DNA of 9,722 nt from CAZYAK01 sp964645935 (GCA_964645935.1 CAZYAK010000061.1:1-9722), one strand, 5' to 3'; shown: positions 1-5,749, counted from the stretch's first letter. The notes: generated by a model not told the origin, from the sequence alone. Translations and numbers: made by a program.

Positions 1-2
1 GC

Positions 3-128
3 TACGCCACCGACATGCGTTCCATGACCCAGGGCCGCGCCAGCTACTCCATGGAGCCCAGCCACTACGCGAAGATCCCCAAGAACGTCGCGGACGAGGT
101 CATTGCGGAGCGCACGGGCGGAAAGTAA
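3..128 (+). CDS. fusA: Elongation factor G, C-terminal end (partial)
   Basis: This is the last 41 codons of translation elongation factor G, the GTPase that moves tRNA and mRNA through the ribosome; the rest lies outside the window. The visible peptide begins YATDMRSMTQGRASYSMEP and continues with SHYAKIPKNVADEVIAERTGGK before a TAA stop. The YATD-RSMTQGR-SY and HY--(V/I)PKNVA-E motifs are characteristic of EF-G domain V, and the short Lys-ending tail is the usual EF-G C-terminus. No start or GTPase domain can be seen. A strong intrinsic terminator follows 40 bp after the stop, so this is probably the last gene of its transcription unit. Identification is by recognition of the conserved motif, and confidence is high despite the short length. 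Confidence 0.93.
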   Translation, partial: YATDMRSMTQGRASYSMEPSHYAKIPKNVADEVIAERTGGK

Positions 129-168
129 GCCCGGCTCCCCGCACACATCCTTCAGGCAAGCTTCAATC

Positions 169-210
169 CACAAAGGACCCCTGCACGAGAGCAGGAGTCT
201 TTTGTGTTTT
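169..210 (+). terminator. Intrinsic terminator after fusA
   Basis: A 16-bp arm at 169-184 (CACAAAGGACCCCTGC) pairs with 191-206 (GCAGGAGTCTTTTGTG) across the 6-base loop ACGAGA. All positions pair, two as G-T wobbles, and TTTT follows at 207-210. An A-tract on the left arm pairs with the T-tract on the right arm. It sits between fusA and the convergent htrA gene (stop at 264), so it may also stop htrA transcripts, but the T-tract on the minus strand is poor (CCTTTGTGG). Confidence 0.88.
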
Positions 211-263
211 GAGGGTCTCTTCCTCTGGAGACGTGTGAGCGTCCCCATCTGATACAGAGCAGT

Positions 264-1475
264 TCAGCCCTGGCTGGAAGCGCTGCCGGACTCGTTCCAC
301 TCCTCCAGAGTCACTGTCAGAGTGAGATCCTTGCCGGCGCGGACGATCGTGAGGACCACCTCGTCGCCCGGGAGGCGGCGCTGTAAGAGCGAGGCCAGCG
401 TCGACTCGGCGGTGATGTTCTCGCCATCCACCTCGAGGATATGGTCGCCCTCCCGCAGGCCCGCCTTGGCGGCGGGAGATTGGTGTACTACAGCTGGCTC
501 ACTGGGCACGTCAGACGTGACGAGGGCGCCGCCTTTTTGCGTAAGCGAGCGGTCTTGCTGGATCTGCGCGGTGACCGGCACGTAGCGGACGCCCATGTAC
601 GGCCGGACGATGCGCTGGTATCGAGCGTAGCTCTCCAGGGCGCGCTGCAACTGTTCGGCAGGGATGGCGAACGCGATGTTCTGTGCGCCGCCCGCGACGG
701 CCGTGTTCATGCCCACCACACGACCTCGTAGGTCCACGAGCGGCCCGCCAGAGTTGCCCTCGTTGATGGCGGCATCCGTCTGGATGATGGCGTTGAGCTC
801 CTCTGTGACACCGCCTTGCAGGCCGCCGGCAATAATGGAGCGCCCCAGGCCCGAGACCACTCCCACGCTCACGGTGTTGCGGAACTCCGCCAAGGCATTG
901 CCAATGGCCACCACGCTCTGACCGAGCGCGGGTTGCTGGTTGGAGAGCGTGAGGGCCGGGAAGCCATTTCCGTCCACCTTGAGGAGAGCGATATCCGTAG
1001 ACGGATCCACGGCCGCAACTGTGGCCGTGAGCGTGCGGCCATCATGCAGGAAGACGGTGTAGGTGGCGTCGGGGTCGTCCACGACGTGCCTGTTGGTCAT
1101 GAGGAGGCCGTCCTCGCGCACGAAGAACGCCGTGCCGCCTCCGATCTGGCGCTGCTCAGTGCCGTTCTGGGTGTAGCGCGGGATGCGGAACCCAAAGGGT
1201 GACTCTTCCAGCGAGCGCTCGATCACGGGCACATCCTTGGAGATGATCACACTCACCACCGAGGGTTCGGCGGTTTCGACGGCGCGTACCACCACGGACT
1301 CGGACTGCTCGGTGGGCACGGGTGCATCCTCGGCCGTGGATGTGCCGGAAGGGATCGTCGGGGCGGGGGGGCTTAGACGCGGCGCCAGGCTCGTGACGAG
1401 GAGGGCGGTGACCGCGGAAGACGCCACCGAGGCGGCGATGAGGCGGGTGTAGGGGAAGGAGGGGATGGGTTCCAT
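264..1475 (-). CDS. htrA: HtrA/DegP-family membrane-anchored serine protease with one PDZ domain
   Basis: A 403-residue trypsin-like serine protease of the HtrA (DegP/DegQ/DegS) family, which degrades or refolds damaged proteins outside the cytoplasmic membrane. Residues 12-31 form a hydrophobic signal-anchor, followed by a Pro/Thr/Ser-rich linker (32-58). The protease domain covers about 65-285. The catalytic triad is visible: His130 (TNRHVV), Asp161 (DIALLKVD) and Ser242 (GNSGGPLVD). A single PDZ domain spans about 290-390 (SPAAKAGLREGDHILEVDGE), for substrate sensing. One PDZ plus an N-terminal anchor resembles DegS and Gram-positive HtrA more than two-PDZ DegP. The ATG at 1475 is chosen because it begins the signal-anchor; no Shine-Dalgarno lies upstream (the purine run there is on the other strand). 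It converges on fusA and diverges from the TrpR-like gene. The family is certain; the exact paralogue is not. Confidence 0.95.
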   Translation of the reverse strand: MEPIPSFPYTRLIAASVASSAVTALLVTSLAPRLSPPAPTIPSGTSTAEDAPVPTEQSESVVVRAVETAEPSVVSVIISKDVPVIERSLEESPFGFRIPRYTQNGTEQRQIGGGTAFFVREDGLLMTNRHVVDDPDATYTVFLHDGRTLTATVAAVDPSTDIALLKVDGNGFPALTLSNQQPALGQSVVAIGNALAEFRNTVSVGVVSGLGRSIIAGGLQGGVTEELNAIIQTDAAINEGNSGGPLVDLRGRVVGMNTAVAGGAQNIAFAIPAEQLQRALESYARYQRIVRPYMGVRYVPVTAQIQQDRSLTQKGGALVTSDVPSEPAVVHQSPAAKAGLREGDHILEVDGENITAESTLASLLQRRLPGDEVVLTIVRAGKDLTLTVTLEEWNESGSASSQG

Positions 1476-1497
1476 AGGAGGAATGGACGATGCGCGT

Positions 1498-1503
1498 AGT
1501 ATA
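1498..1503 (-). promoter_or_regulatory. Candidate -10 box of htrA
   Basis: Read on the minus strand this is TATACT, matching five of six bases of the TATAAT consensus. The ATG of htrA lies 22 bases further on, so transcription would give a leader of roughly 16 nt with no Shine-Dalgarno. No convincing -35 hexamer is seen at 16-18 bp. The palindrome at 1516-1530 falls just where the -35 region would be. This is prediction by eye. Confidence 0.45.
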
Positions 1504-1515
1504 GGATGGCGTCCA

Positions 1516-1530
1516 TTAATGCCGCATTAA
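1516..1530. promoter_or_regulatory. Perfect 15-bp palindrome, candidate operator
   Basis: TTAATGC-C-GCATTAA is a perfect inverted repeat with 7-bp arms around one central base. It lies in the 115-bp divergent intergenic region between htrA and the TrpR/YerC-like regulator, overlapping the predicted -35 zone of htrA and about 60 bp upstream of the regulator's start. The flanks are GC-rich, so its AT-rich arms stand out. Binding by the neighbouring regulator (autoregulation) is a natural hypothesis but is not shown by the sequence. Confidence 0.45.
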
Positions 1531-1578
1531 GACAGGCCCCATTCCGTGCGGATCTGGCGAACGTGCCCTCTCCCCCTG

Positions 1579-1584
1579 TAGAGT
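1579..1584 (+). promoter_or_regulatory. Candidate -10 box of the TrpR-like gene (leaderless layout)
   Basis: TAGAGT matches four of six consensus bases. It is followed by exactly six bases and then the ATG at 1591, so transcription would begin at or next to the start codon. A weak -35 candidate (TGGCGA, 3/6) lies 18 bp upstream. No Shine-Dalgarno is present, which agrees with a leaderless message. Confidence 0.35.
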
Positions 1585-1590
1585 TCGTCC

Positions 1591-1899
1591 ATGTCCCGCA
1601 AGCGCTTCACCGAGGAAACCTACCGCAACGAGCCCAGCTTCAAGGGGCTCTGCGTCGCACTGCTGTCGTGCAAGACGGACGATGACCTCGTGGACTTCCT
1701 CCGCGACATCGCCACGCTGAGCGAGCTTCAGGCATGGAGCGAACGCCTCGAGGTGGCTAAGCAACTGGTCGCTGGCTCCAGCTACCGCGAGGTGGCCAAG
1801 AACACAGGGGCGTCCACCACCACCGTCACGCGCGTGGCGCGCTTCTTGGAGAGCGGCCGCGGCGGGTACCGCCGGTACCTCAAGGGCAAGCGCCCCTGA
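1591..1899 (+). CDS. TrpR/YerC-family DNA-binding transcriptional regulator
   Basis: A 102-residue all-helical protein of the YerC/YecD TrpR-related family. The family core is clear: a helical part LVDFLRDIATLSELQAWSERLEVAKQLVAG (residues 33-62), then a helix-turn-helix at about 63-86 (SYREVAKNTGASTTTVTRVARFL), ending with the family's GRGGYRRYL tail (89-97). The recognition helix lies around GASTTTVTRV. TrpR itself binds tryptophan; YerC-type members lack a settled effector, although comparative genomics in Gram-positive bacteria has linked some (called HisR) to histidine biosynthesis genes. Here the next gene downstream, 177 bp away on the same strand, encodes a HisG-HisE fusion, which fits that role; this link is inference. 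The ATG at 1591 gives a normal family length and has no Shine-Dalgarno. No terminator was seen after the gene. Confidence 0.88.
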   Translation: MSRKRFTEETYRNEPSFKGLCVALLSCKTDDDLVDFLRDIATLSELQAWSERLEVAKQLVAGSSYREVAKNTGASTTTVTRVARFLESGRGGYRRYLKGKRP

Positions 1900-1980
1900 G
1901 TCAGGCGCCTGCGAGCACGTGTTCCATGGTTGGTCTTGCAGAGGCTGTATGAGGCTTCGCAGAGAGGAGGAACGGCTTTT

Positions 1981-2019
1981 ATGACTAAAAAATTTGCTCA
2001 ACAAAATGTAGCAGTGTAG
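1981..2019 (+). CDS. Possible 12-residue leader peptide ORF
   Basis: An ATG at 1981 opens a 12-codon ORF (MTKKFAQQNVAV, stop TAG at 2017-2019). A perfect AGGAGG at 1965-1970 precedes it with a 10-base spacer, the only good Shine-Dalgarno seen in front of an ATG followed by more than a few codons in this window. It lies in the AT-rich gap upstream of the HisG-HisE gene. It has no histidine codons, so classical his-type attenuation is not supported. No matching antiterminator/terminator pair was seen. It may be a regulatory uORF or chance. Confidence 0.25.
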   Translation: MTKKFAQQNVAV

Positions 2020-2028
2020 TAATACATT
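2005..2028. repeat. Inverted repeat upstream of the HisG-HisE gene
   Basis: AATGTA (2005-2010) and TACATT (2023-2028) are exact reverse complements separated by 12 bp. Between and within them TGTAG occurs twice 8 bp apart (2007-2011, 2015-2019). The right arm overlaps the TTGACA -35 candidate at 2027-2032, so a protein bound here would block that promoter. Six-base arms in an AT-rich stretch could occur by chance. Confidence 0.3.
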
Positions 2029-2055
2029 GACACTTTTCCCGAATTCTGGGACGAT
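2027..2055 (+). promoter_or_regulatory. Candidate promoter of the HisG-HisE gene
   Basis: A perfect -35 hexamer TTGACA (2027-2032) is followed after 17 bp by GACGAT (2050-2055), a weak -10 (3/6). Transcription would start near 2062, giving a leader of about 15 nt before the ATG at 2077. An alternative pair a little upstream is TTGCTC at 1994-1999 with TAGTAA at 2017-2022, also 17 bp apart. The region is AT-rich compared with the genes around it. Confidence 0.4.
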
Positions 2056-2076
2056 GCCGCGTCTTTCTCAGATTCC

Positions 2077-3657
2077 ATGCCTGAACGCACCCCCGATCTC
2101 ACAGTTCTCCTTCCGAAGTCCGCCGGCGAACAGGGAAAAGGGCGCAACAACGTGACGGGCTTGCTCGAAGACGCCGGGTACGACGCCCTATCGCGCAAGG
2201 GGTTCAACCGTCAGGACTTTGTTGACCAAGACGGTATCCGCTTCGTGGGTGTGAAAGACGCCCCTACCCTTGGCGAGCAGCTGCGCACGGGCGCGGAGGA
2301 GGGGCTTGGCGTCATCATGGGCGCAGATGTGCTCGTGGAGGCGTTCATCGACAGCCGCAAGCGCGGCGTGCACACACGCATCCGGCTACTCCTCGACATC
2401 GGCGTGGGCACGTGCACCATGAAGATCCTCTGGCCGAACGAATCCCCGGTTTCCGCCATTGGCGATCTGGAGGGCCGCACCATCTACACCAAATACCCCC
2501 AGACACTCCGCACCATCCTATTAGCCCAAGGTGTGCGCGCCGACGTGGAGTACGTGACAGGCTCGGAGATCCGCGCCAACGAAAACCGCGGACGCAAGCC
2601 CGTAGGGGCCATGGAGATCGTGGAGTCCGGCGGCTCCGCGCGCGAAAACGGCCTGGAGATTGGCGACGACGCGCTCATGCCGTCGCCCGTAGCGCTCGGT
2701 GTGCCGTTTACGCGGTTCCCGCGCGTGTCCACTGACCTCTTCGGGGTCAACGTGCACCGCATGCCGTCGCGCAGACAGGATGCGCTCAAAGAACTGGGCC
2801 TGGCATTAGAATCCTCGCTGCGCCGAAACGTGCACGCGTCCATCCGCTTCAATGTGCCCTCCGGGGACGTGGCGCTGTTCCGCGAGTTTGGCATGCGCGG
2901 CCCCACAGTATCCCGTGTGGTCACCCGGGACGGTTCGGACTGGAGTGCCGTGGAGATCTGCGTGCCCAAGAGTCACCTCAACCGTGTCCGCCGCGAACTC
3001 ATGGAACTGGGCGCGAGCGATCTTATTGTGCAGCAAAATCTGCAGGCCGAACCTGATGCGGAGACGTCCCAGGTGATGCGCGCGTTGCGACAAGATGCTG
3101 CCGAGGATTCGCAGGTGTGGGCCAGTCGAGCTTCAGCGTTCTTGCTGGGTCTCGATGGCCGTCTCGCGGTGCGCGCCGCGAGCGGCGACAACAGCTCTTC
3201 CACTATCCGTGCCCTCCGCGCCGGAGTCGAGGCGTGTGCCTCCAAGTGCGGCGAGGAGGTGGCGGAGTTGGCGGTGGCTCTCGGCGAAAACGACGCAGTT
3301 CATGCGCGCGAGGAGGCGGCTGATGTGCTGTATCGTTTCCTGGTTGCCCTGCGATCCCGCAATGTCGCGCTCTCCGACCTGGCTCCCCAGGATGCCCAAG
3401 CCGAACGCCTTCCCGACGCCGAGCGCCTCGCCGCGTTTCTCCGCGCCAATGGCACGGAGCCCGCGTCCACGGAGCCCCTACTCGGCCTCATCAAGCGATG
3501 GGCGCTGGCCTCCACTGCTATACGAAAATCCGCCGAATCAGCCGACGTTATAGCTCGCGCAGGCCAGTTCCTGAAGGAACTGTGCTTCACCCTGCGCGAC
3601 CATGGTCTGAAGGTGGAGGACGTGATCGAGGTCCTGGAGGCGCGCGAGCGCAAATGA
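2077..3657 (+). CDS. hisG: HisG-HisE fusion: ATP phosphoribosyltransferase joined to phosphoribosyl-ATP pyrophosphatase
   Basis: A 526-residue cytoplasmic protein that appears to carry the first two steps of histidine synthesis. Residues 7-200 are the two-lobed HisG catalytic part (LLPKSAGEQGKG; GVKDAPTLGEQLRTGAEEGLGV; PRPP loop EIVESGGSARENGL at 180-193). Residues 235-322 match the long-form HisG regulatory domain (GPTVSRVV..WSAVEICVP..LMELGASDLIV), where histidine feedback acts in relatives. Residues 350-436 match HisE: SSSTIRALRAG, then KCGEEVAEL (Glu393, Glu394, Glu397) and EEAADVLYRFLVAL (Glu412, Glu413, Asp416), the metal-binding acidic residues of this all-alpha pyrophosphatase fold. 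Residues 465-526 resemble the second half of HisE again (FLKELCFTLRDHGLKVEDVIEVLEA) but lack the acidic pairs. The usual DxVxTGxTL PRPP loop reads EIVESGGSA, and the region before it is altered. HisE is normally alone or fused to HisI; no HisI motif is present here. The start has no Shine-Dalgarno. Confidence 0.85.
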   Translation: MPERTPDLTVLLPKSAGEQGKGRNNVTGLLEDAGYDALSRKGFNRQDFVDQDGIRFVGVKDAPTLGEQLRTGAEEGLGVIMGADVLVEAFIDSRKRGVHTRIRLLLDIGVGTCTMKILWPNESPVSAIGDLEGRTIYTKYPQTLRTILLAQGVRADVEYVTGSEIRANENRGRKPVGAMEIVESGGSARENGLEIGDDALMPSPVALGVPFTRFPRVSTDLFGVNVHRMPSRRQDALKELGLALESSLRRNVHASIRFNVPSGDVALFREFGMRGPTVSRVVTRDGSDWSAVEICVPKSHLNRVRRELMELGASDLIVQQNLQAEPDAETSQVMRALRQDAAEDSQVWASRASAFLLGLDGRLAVRAASGDNSSSTIRALRAGVEACASKCGEEVAELAVALGENDAVHAREEAADVLYRFLVALRSRNVALSDLAPQDAQAERLPDAERLAAFLRANGTEPASTEPLLGLIKRWALASTAIRKSAESADVIARAGQFLKELCFTLRDHGLKVEDVIEVLEARERK

Positions 3658-3664
3658 GTCCGGG

Positions 3665-3670
3665 TATGCT
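3665..3670 (+). promoter_or_regulatory. Candidate -10 box just upstream of ribD
   Basis: TATGCT (4/6 match to TATAAT) is followed by six bases and then the ATG at 3677, the same layout as in front of the TrpR-like gene. It would allow a leaderless ribD transcript started between the two genes. No good -35 hexamer is seen. Read-through from the HisG-HisE gene, whose stop is 19 bp upstream of the ribD start, is equally possible. Confidence 0.25.
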
Positions 3671-3676
3671 GTATGT

Positions 3677-4687
3677 ATGCCACACGCTCCGTTCCTTCAC
3701 CGCTGCCTGGAGCTTGCCGAGCGCGGACGCGGGCGCGTGGGCAATGGTGCACTGGTGGGCGCGGTGTTGGTTCGCGAGGGGAAGATTCTCGCCGAGGGAT
3801 TCCACGCAGGCTTTGGCCTGCCGCACGCGGAACGCGCGTTACTATCGGCGTACTCCGGGGAGGTGCTTCCCACCGACACGCTCTACGTGAATCTGGAACC
3901 GTGCCAGCCCGCTCCCAACAAAAAGAACCCACCGTGCACGGATATTCTGCTCGAACGCGGAGTGAAGCGCGTAGTGGTTGGCATGGTGGATCCCGATCCT
4001 CGCGTGGCGGGGGAGGGAATCACCCTCCTGCGTCAGAAGGGCGTCACCGTGGGCGGCCCCTTCGAGCGCACCCAGAGCGAGCGGTTCAATCGCGGCTTTG
4101 TTTCTGTGCGCGTCGCGGGACGGCCGTGGATCACGCTCAAGAGCGCGCGCACCCAAGACGGTCGCGTTGCCAATCCCGACGGCTCGCCGCTCGCGATCAC
4201 GTCATCGCAGCAGAACGCATGGTCGCACCGCTTCCTCCGCGCCCGCCACGACGCCATTCTCGTGGGCGTGCACACGGTGGTCTGTGACAATCCGCAATTG
4301 AGCATTCGGCACACGGGAAAGAGCGAAAATCAGAGTACAAAAATTGTTCAACCTATCCGCATCATCCTGGATCCGCATCTGCGCGTGCCATCCGACGCGC
4401 GCGTGGTGACAGACGCTGAGGCGGCACGCACTATTCTCGTGACGGCGCTCAACCGTGTGCGCGATGCTCCCAAGGAAGCGATGCTCAAGTCGGTGGGCGT
4501 GCGCATCCTAGAGATCGGCATGAACGGCGACACGCTTAACTGGGATGCGCTCTGGAGCGGGCTTACACAGTCGGAAGGGGAGTACCACGGGCTCACGAGC
4601 ATTCTCGTGGAGGGCGGCACGCGCACCTGGGAGCGCTTCCGCGCAGCGCGGATGCTCGACGAGGAGGTGATGTTGCTCGGAACCTGA
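3677..4687 (+). CDS. ribD: RibD-like deaminase/reductase, shortened at the C-terminus
   Basis: A 336-residue protein with both parts of RibD, which deaminates and then reduces the pyrimidine intermediate of riboflavin synthesis made from GTP. Residues 1-140 form the zinc cytidine-deaminase fold: His50 and Glu52 (PHAE), Cys76 (LEPC) and Cys87 (PPCTDILL) would bind and activate zinc water. Residues 148-336 are the DHFR-like reductase (RPWITLKSARTQDGRVA; RHDAILVGVHTVVCDNPQLSIR; PIRIILDPHLRVPSDARVV; ILVEGG). Three oddities stand out. The family's SPNPxVG is VGNGALVG. The zinc loop between the cysteines has two extra residues and lacks SHxGRT. The protein stops right after MLDEEVMLLGT, about 40 residues before normal RibD ends. 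No continuation was found in other frames. It follows the HisG-HisE gene by 19 bp and no other rib gene is in view. It could act on a different nucleotide. Confidence 0.87.
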   Translation: MPHAPFLHRCLELAERGRGRVGNGALVGAVLVREGKILAEGFHAGFGLPHAERALLSAYSGEVLPTDTLYVNLEPCQPAPNKKNPPCTDILLERGVKRVVVGMVDPDPRVAGEGITLLRQKGVTVGGPFERTQSERFNRGFVSVRVAGRPWITLKSARTQDGRVANPDGSPLAITSSQQNAWSHRFLRARHDAILVGVHTVVCDNPQLSIRHTGKSENQSTKIVQPIRIILDPHLRVPSDARVVTDAEAARTILVTALNRVRDAPKEAMLKSVGVRILEIGMNGDTLNWDALWSGLTQSEGEYHGLTSILVEGGTRTWERFRAARMLDEEVMLLGT

Positions 4688-4689
4688 TC

Positions 4690-5028
4690 TCAGGCCATGT
4701 TCCCAGGCACCCGCCCGAACACTCGACGTAGCGTCTTGCACACCCGGTCGCGGTCCGACATGGCAACCCCGTGCAGAGTGAACCCGTCGTCCGTCACGCA
4801 CAGACGAACGAGCACGGAGTCGGCAGCTGGTTCGCCGAGTAACACCGTCACGGAATCCGCTGCGGCGTCGAACGCGAGCAGCCGGATGCGGTGGCGGTAT
4901 AGCCAGCGCACTGTGCGTGCGATGCATTCCGCACGGAACTCCATGCGCTCCAGTCGCGCCATCTCTCGTACGAATTCCGCGCCGGGATCTCGTTCGGGAG
5001 GGCCGGATGGGGAAGGGGACACGGGCAT
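4690..5028 (-). CDS. Hypothetical protein, 112 residues
   Basis: This protein is not recognised. The ORF could extend to 5199, but the upstream part is Arg/Ser-rich and antisense to the FMN reductase gene, so the ATG at 5028 is preferred. The product (MPVSPSPSGPPERDPGAEF...) has a Pro/Ser-rich first 15 residues, a charged helix (FVREMARLERMEFRAECIARTVRWLYRHR, about 19-47), then a hydrophobic/acidic alternation suggesting beta strands (IRLLAFDAAADSVTVLLGE, SVLVRLCVTDDGFTLHGVAM) and a basic C-terminal helix (DRVCKTLRRVF). No signal peptide or membrane segment is seen. A TATACC box lies 12 bp before the ATG and a weak GGGTGG just upstream. It lies 46 bp downstream of the FMN reductase stop on the same strand, so the two may be co-transcribed. 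Its stop is 2 bp from the convergent ribD stop, both within CCTGATCTCAGG. Plus-strand frames here look non-coding. Confidence 0.5.
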   Translation of the reverse strand: MPVSPSPSGPPERDPGAEFVREMARLERMEFRAECIARTVRWLYRHRIRLLAFDAAADSVTVLLGEPAADSVLVRLCVTDDGFTLHGVAMSDRDRVCKTLRRVFGRVPGNMA

Positions 5029-5074
5029 GACGGGCCACCCGGTATACCCGAGGCGTGCCAGAAGTCCACGATGG

Positions 5075-5749
5075 TCAGAGCCCGAGTTTGCGTTTGATCT
5101 TCTGCGCCGTCTGGAAGGCCTTGAGGAGCAGGGCTTCGCGTAGCGGCAGTTTGCCGGTCTTGACGCGGACGCCCACGACTTCTGCGAAGTGCGCGCCAAC
5201 CGTGTTCATCTTCTCTAGGCAGCCCTTGCGCTTGTCCACGACGAGAGCGAACTTGCCGCGACCTGGGGTACACCGCTCCTCGTAGTGGTGGCCGATGACC
5301 ACGAGGCCGAAGTAGCGCATGGACACAGGCAGGTGGCTCACGGTGCGCCGCTGCAGGCCCGTCCACGCGGGGAGCGGCGTGCCTCCGGTATAGAGCAGGA
5401 AGCAGGGTCGTCCGCCGAGCGTGCCCACGGAGTGCGTCTCATCCAGGCAAAAGCTGCCCAGGCGGTCCACGAGGTTCTTGAGGTGCGCGGGGATGCCGAA
5501 GTTCCACACGGGGGTGGCGATAACGAGGCCGTCGCAGGCGAGGATCGCCTTCTTGAGTATTTCGAAGCCCGTACCCTGGTCGGTGGTGGGTTCGTAGAAC
5601 TTGAGCGAGAAGTGTTCGAGGTCCAACTCTCGAACGTAGAGCTTGGTGGTCTCGGCGCCCTTCATGCGGGCTCCCGCGAGGAAGGCATCCGCGAGCGTGT
5701 CGGCGTTGCTGGGGTCGTTGGTACCGGCTACCAGCGCAAGAATCTGCAT
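5075..5749 (-). CDS. Flavodoxin-fold NAD(P)H-dependent FMN reductase family protein
   Basis: A 224-residue protein of the NADPH-dependent FMN reductase / flavodoxin-like superfamily, cytoplasmic enzymes that bind FMN and pass electrons from NAD(P)H to flavin, quinones or other acceptors. The N-terminus MQILALVAGTNDPSNADTLA is a first beta strand followed by the phosphate-binding loop, and CDGLVIATPVWNFGIPAHLK (72-91), followed by NLVDRLG, is the family's signature around the isoalloxazine ring. GGRPCFLLYTGG (112-123) fits the next flavin-contact strand. The basic C-terminal helix (KAFQTAQKIKRKLGL) is unusual and could contact a partner. The ATG at 5749 is chosen because it opens directly on the first strand; 29 extra in-frame codons upstream look non-coding. 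No Shine-Dalgarno is present; TACACT, a -10-like box, lies 9 bp before the ATG. The acceptor and specific role cannot be told from sequence. Confidence 0.85.
   Translation of the reverse strand: MQILALVAGTNDPSNADTLADAFLAGARMKGAETTKLYVRELDLEHFSLKFYEPTTDQGTGFEILKKAILACDGLVIATPVWNFGIPAHLKNLVDRLGSFCLDETHSVGTLGGRPCFLLYTGGTPLPAWTGLQRRTVSHLPVSMRYFGLVVIGHHYEERCTPGRGKFALVVDKRKGCLEKMNTVGAHFAEVVGVRVKTGKLPLREALLLKAFQTAQKIKRKLGL

Noticed and set aside
1476..1504. AGGAGG followed by ATG on the plus strand, just upstream of htrA's start, looking like a ribosome site and gene start.
   Set aside because: The ATG at 1490 opens only MRVV before a TAG stop, so there is no gene. On the htrA strand the same bases read CCTCCT and cannot act as a Shine-Dalgarno.
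1938..1960. A hairpin (GCAGAGGCT / AGGCTTCGC) that might be an attenuator or terminator after the TrpR-like gene.
   Set aside because: Only seven of nine pairs form, with two mismatches, and no T-run follows. It is not convincing as a terminator.
4683..4694. CCTGA-TC-TCAGG dyad at the convergent stops as a bidirectional terminator.
   Set aside because: The stem has five pairs with a 2-base loop, which is sterically poor, and neither strand shows a T-tract.
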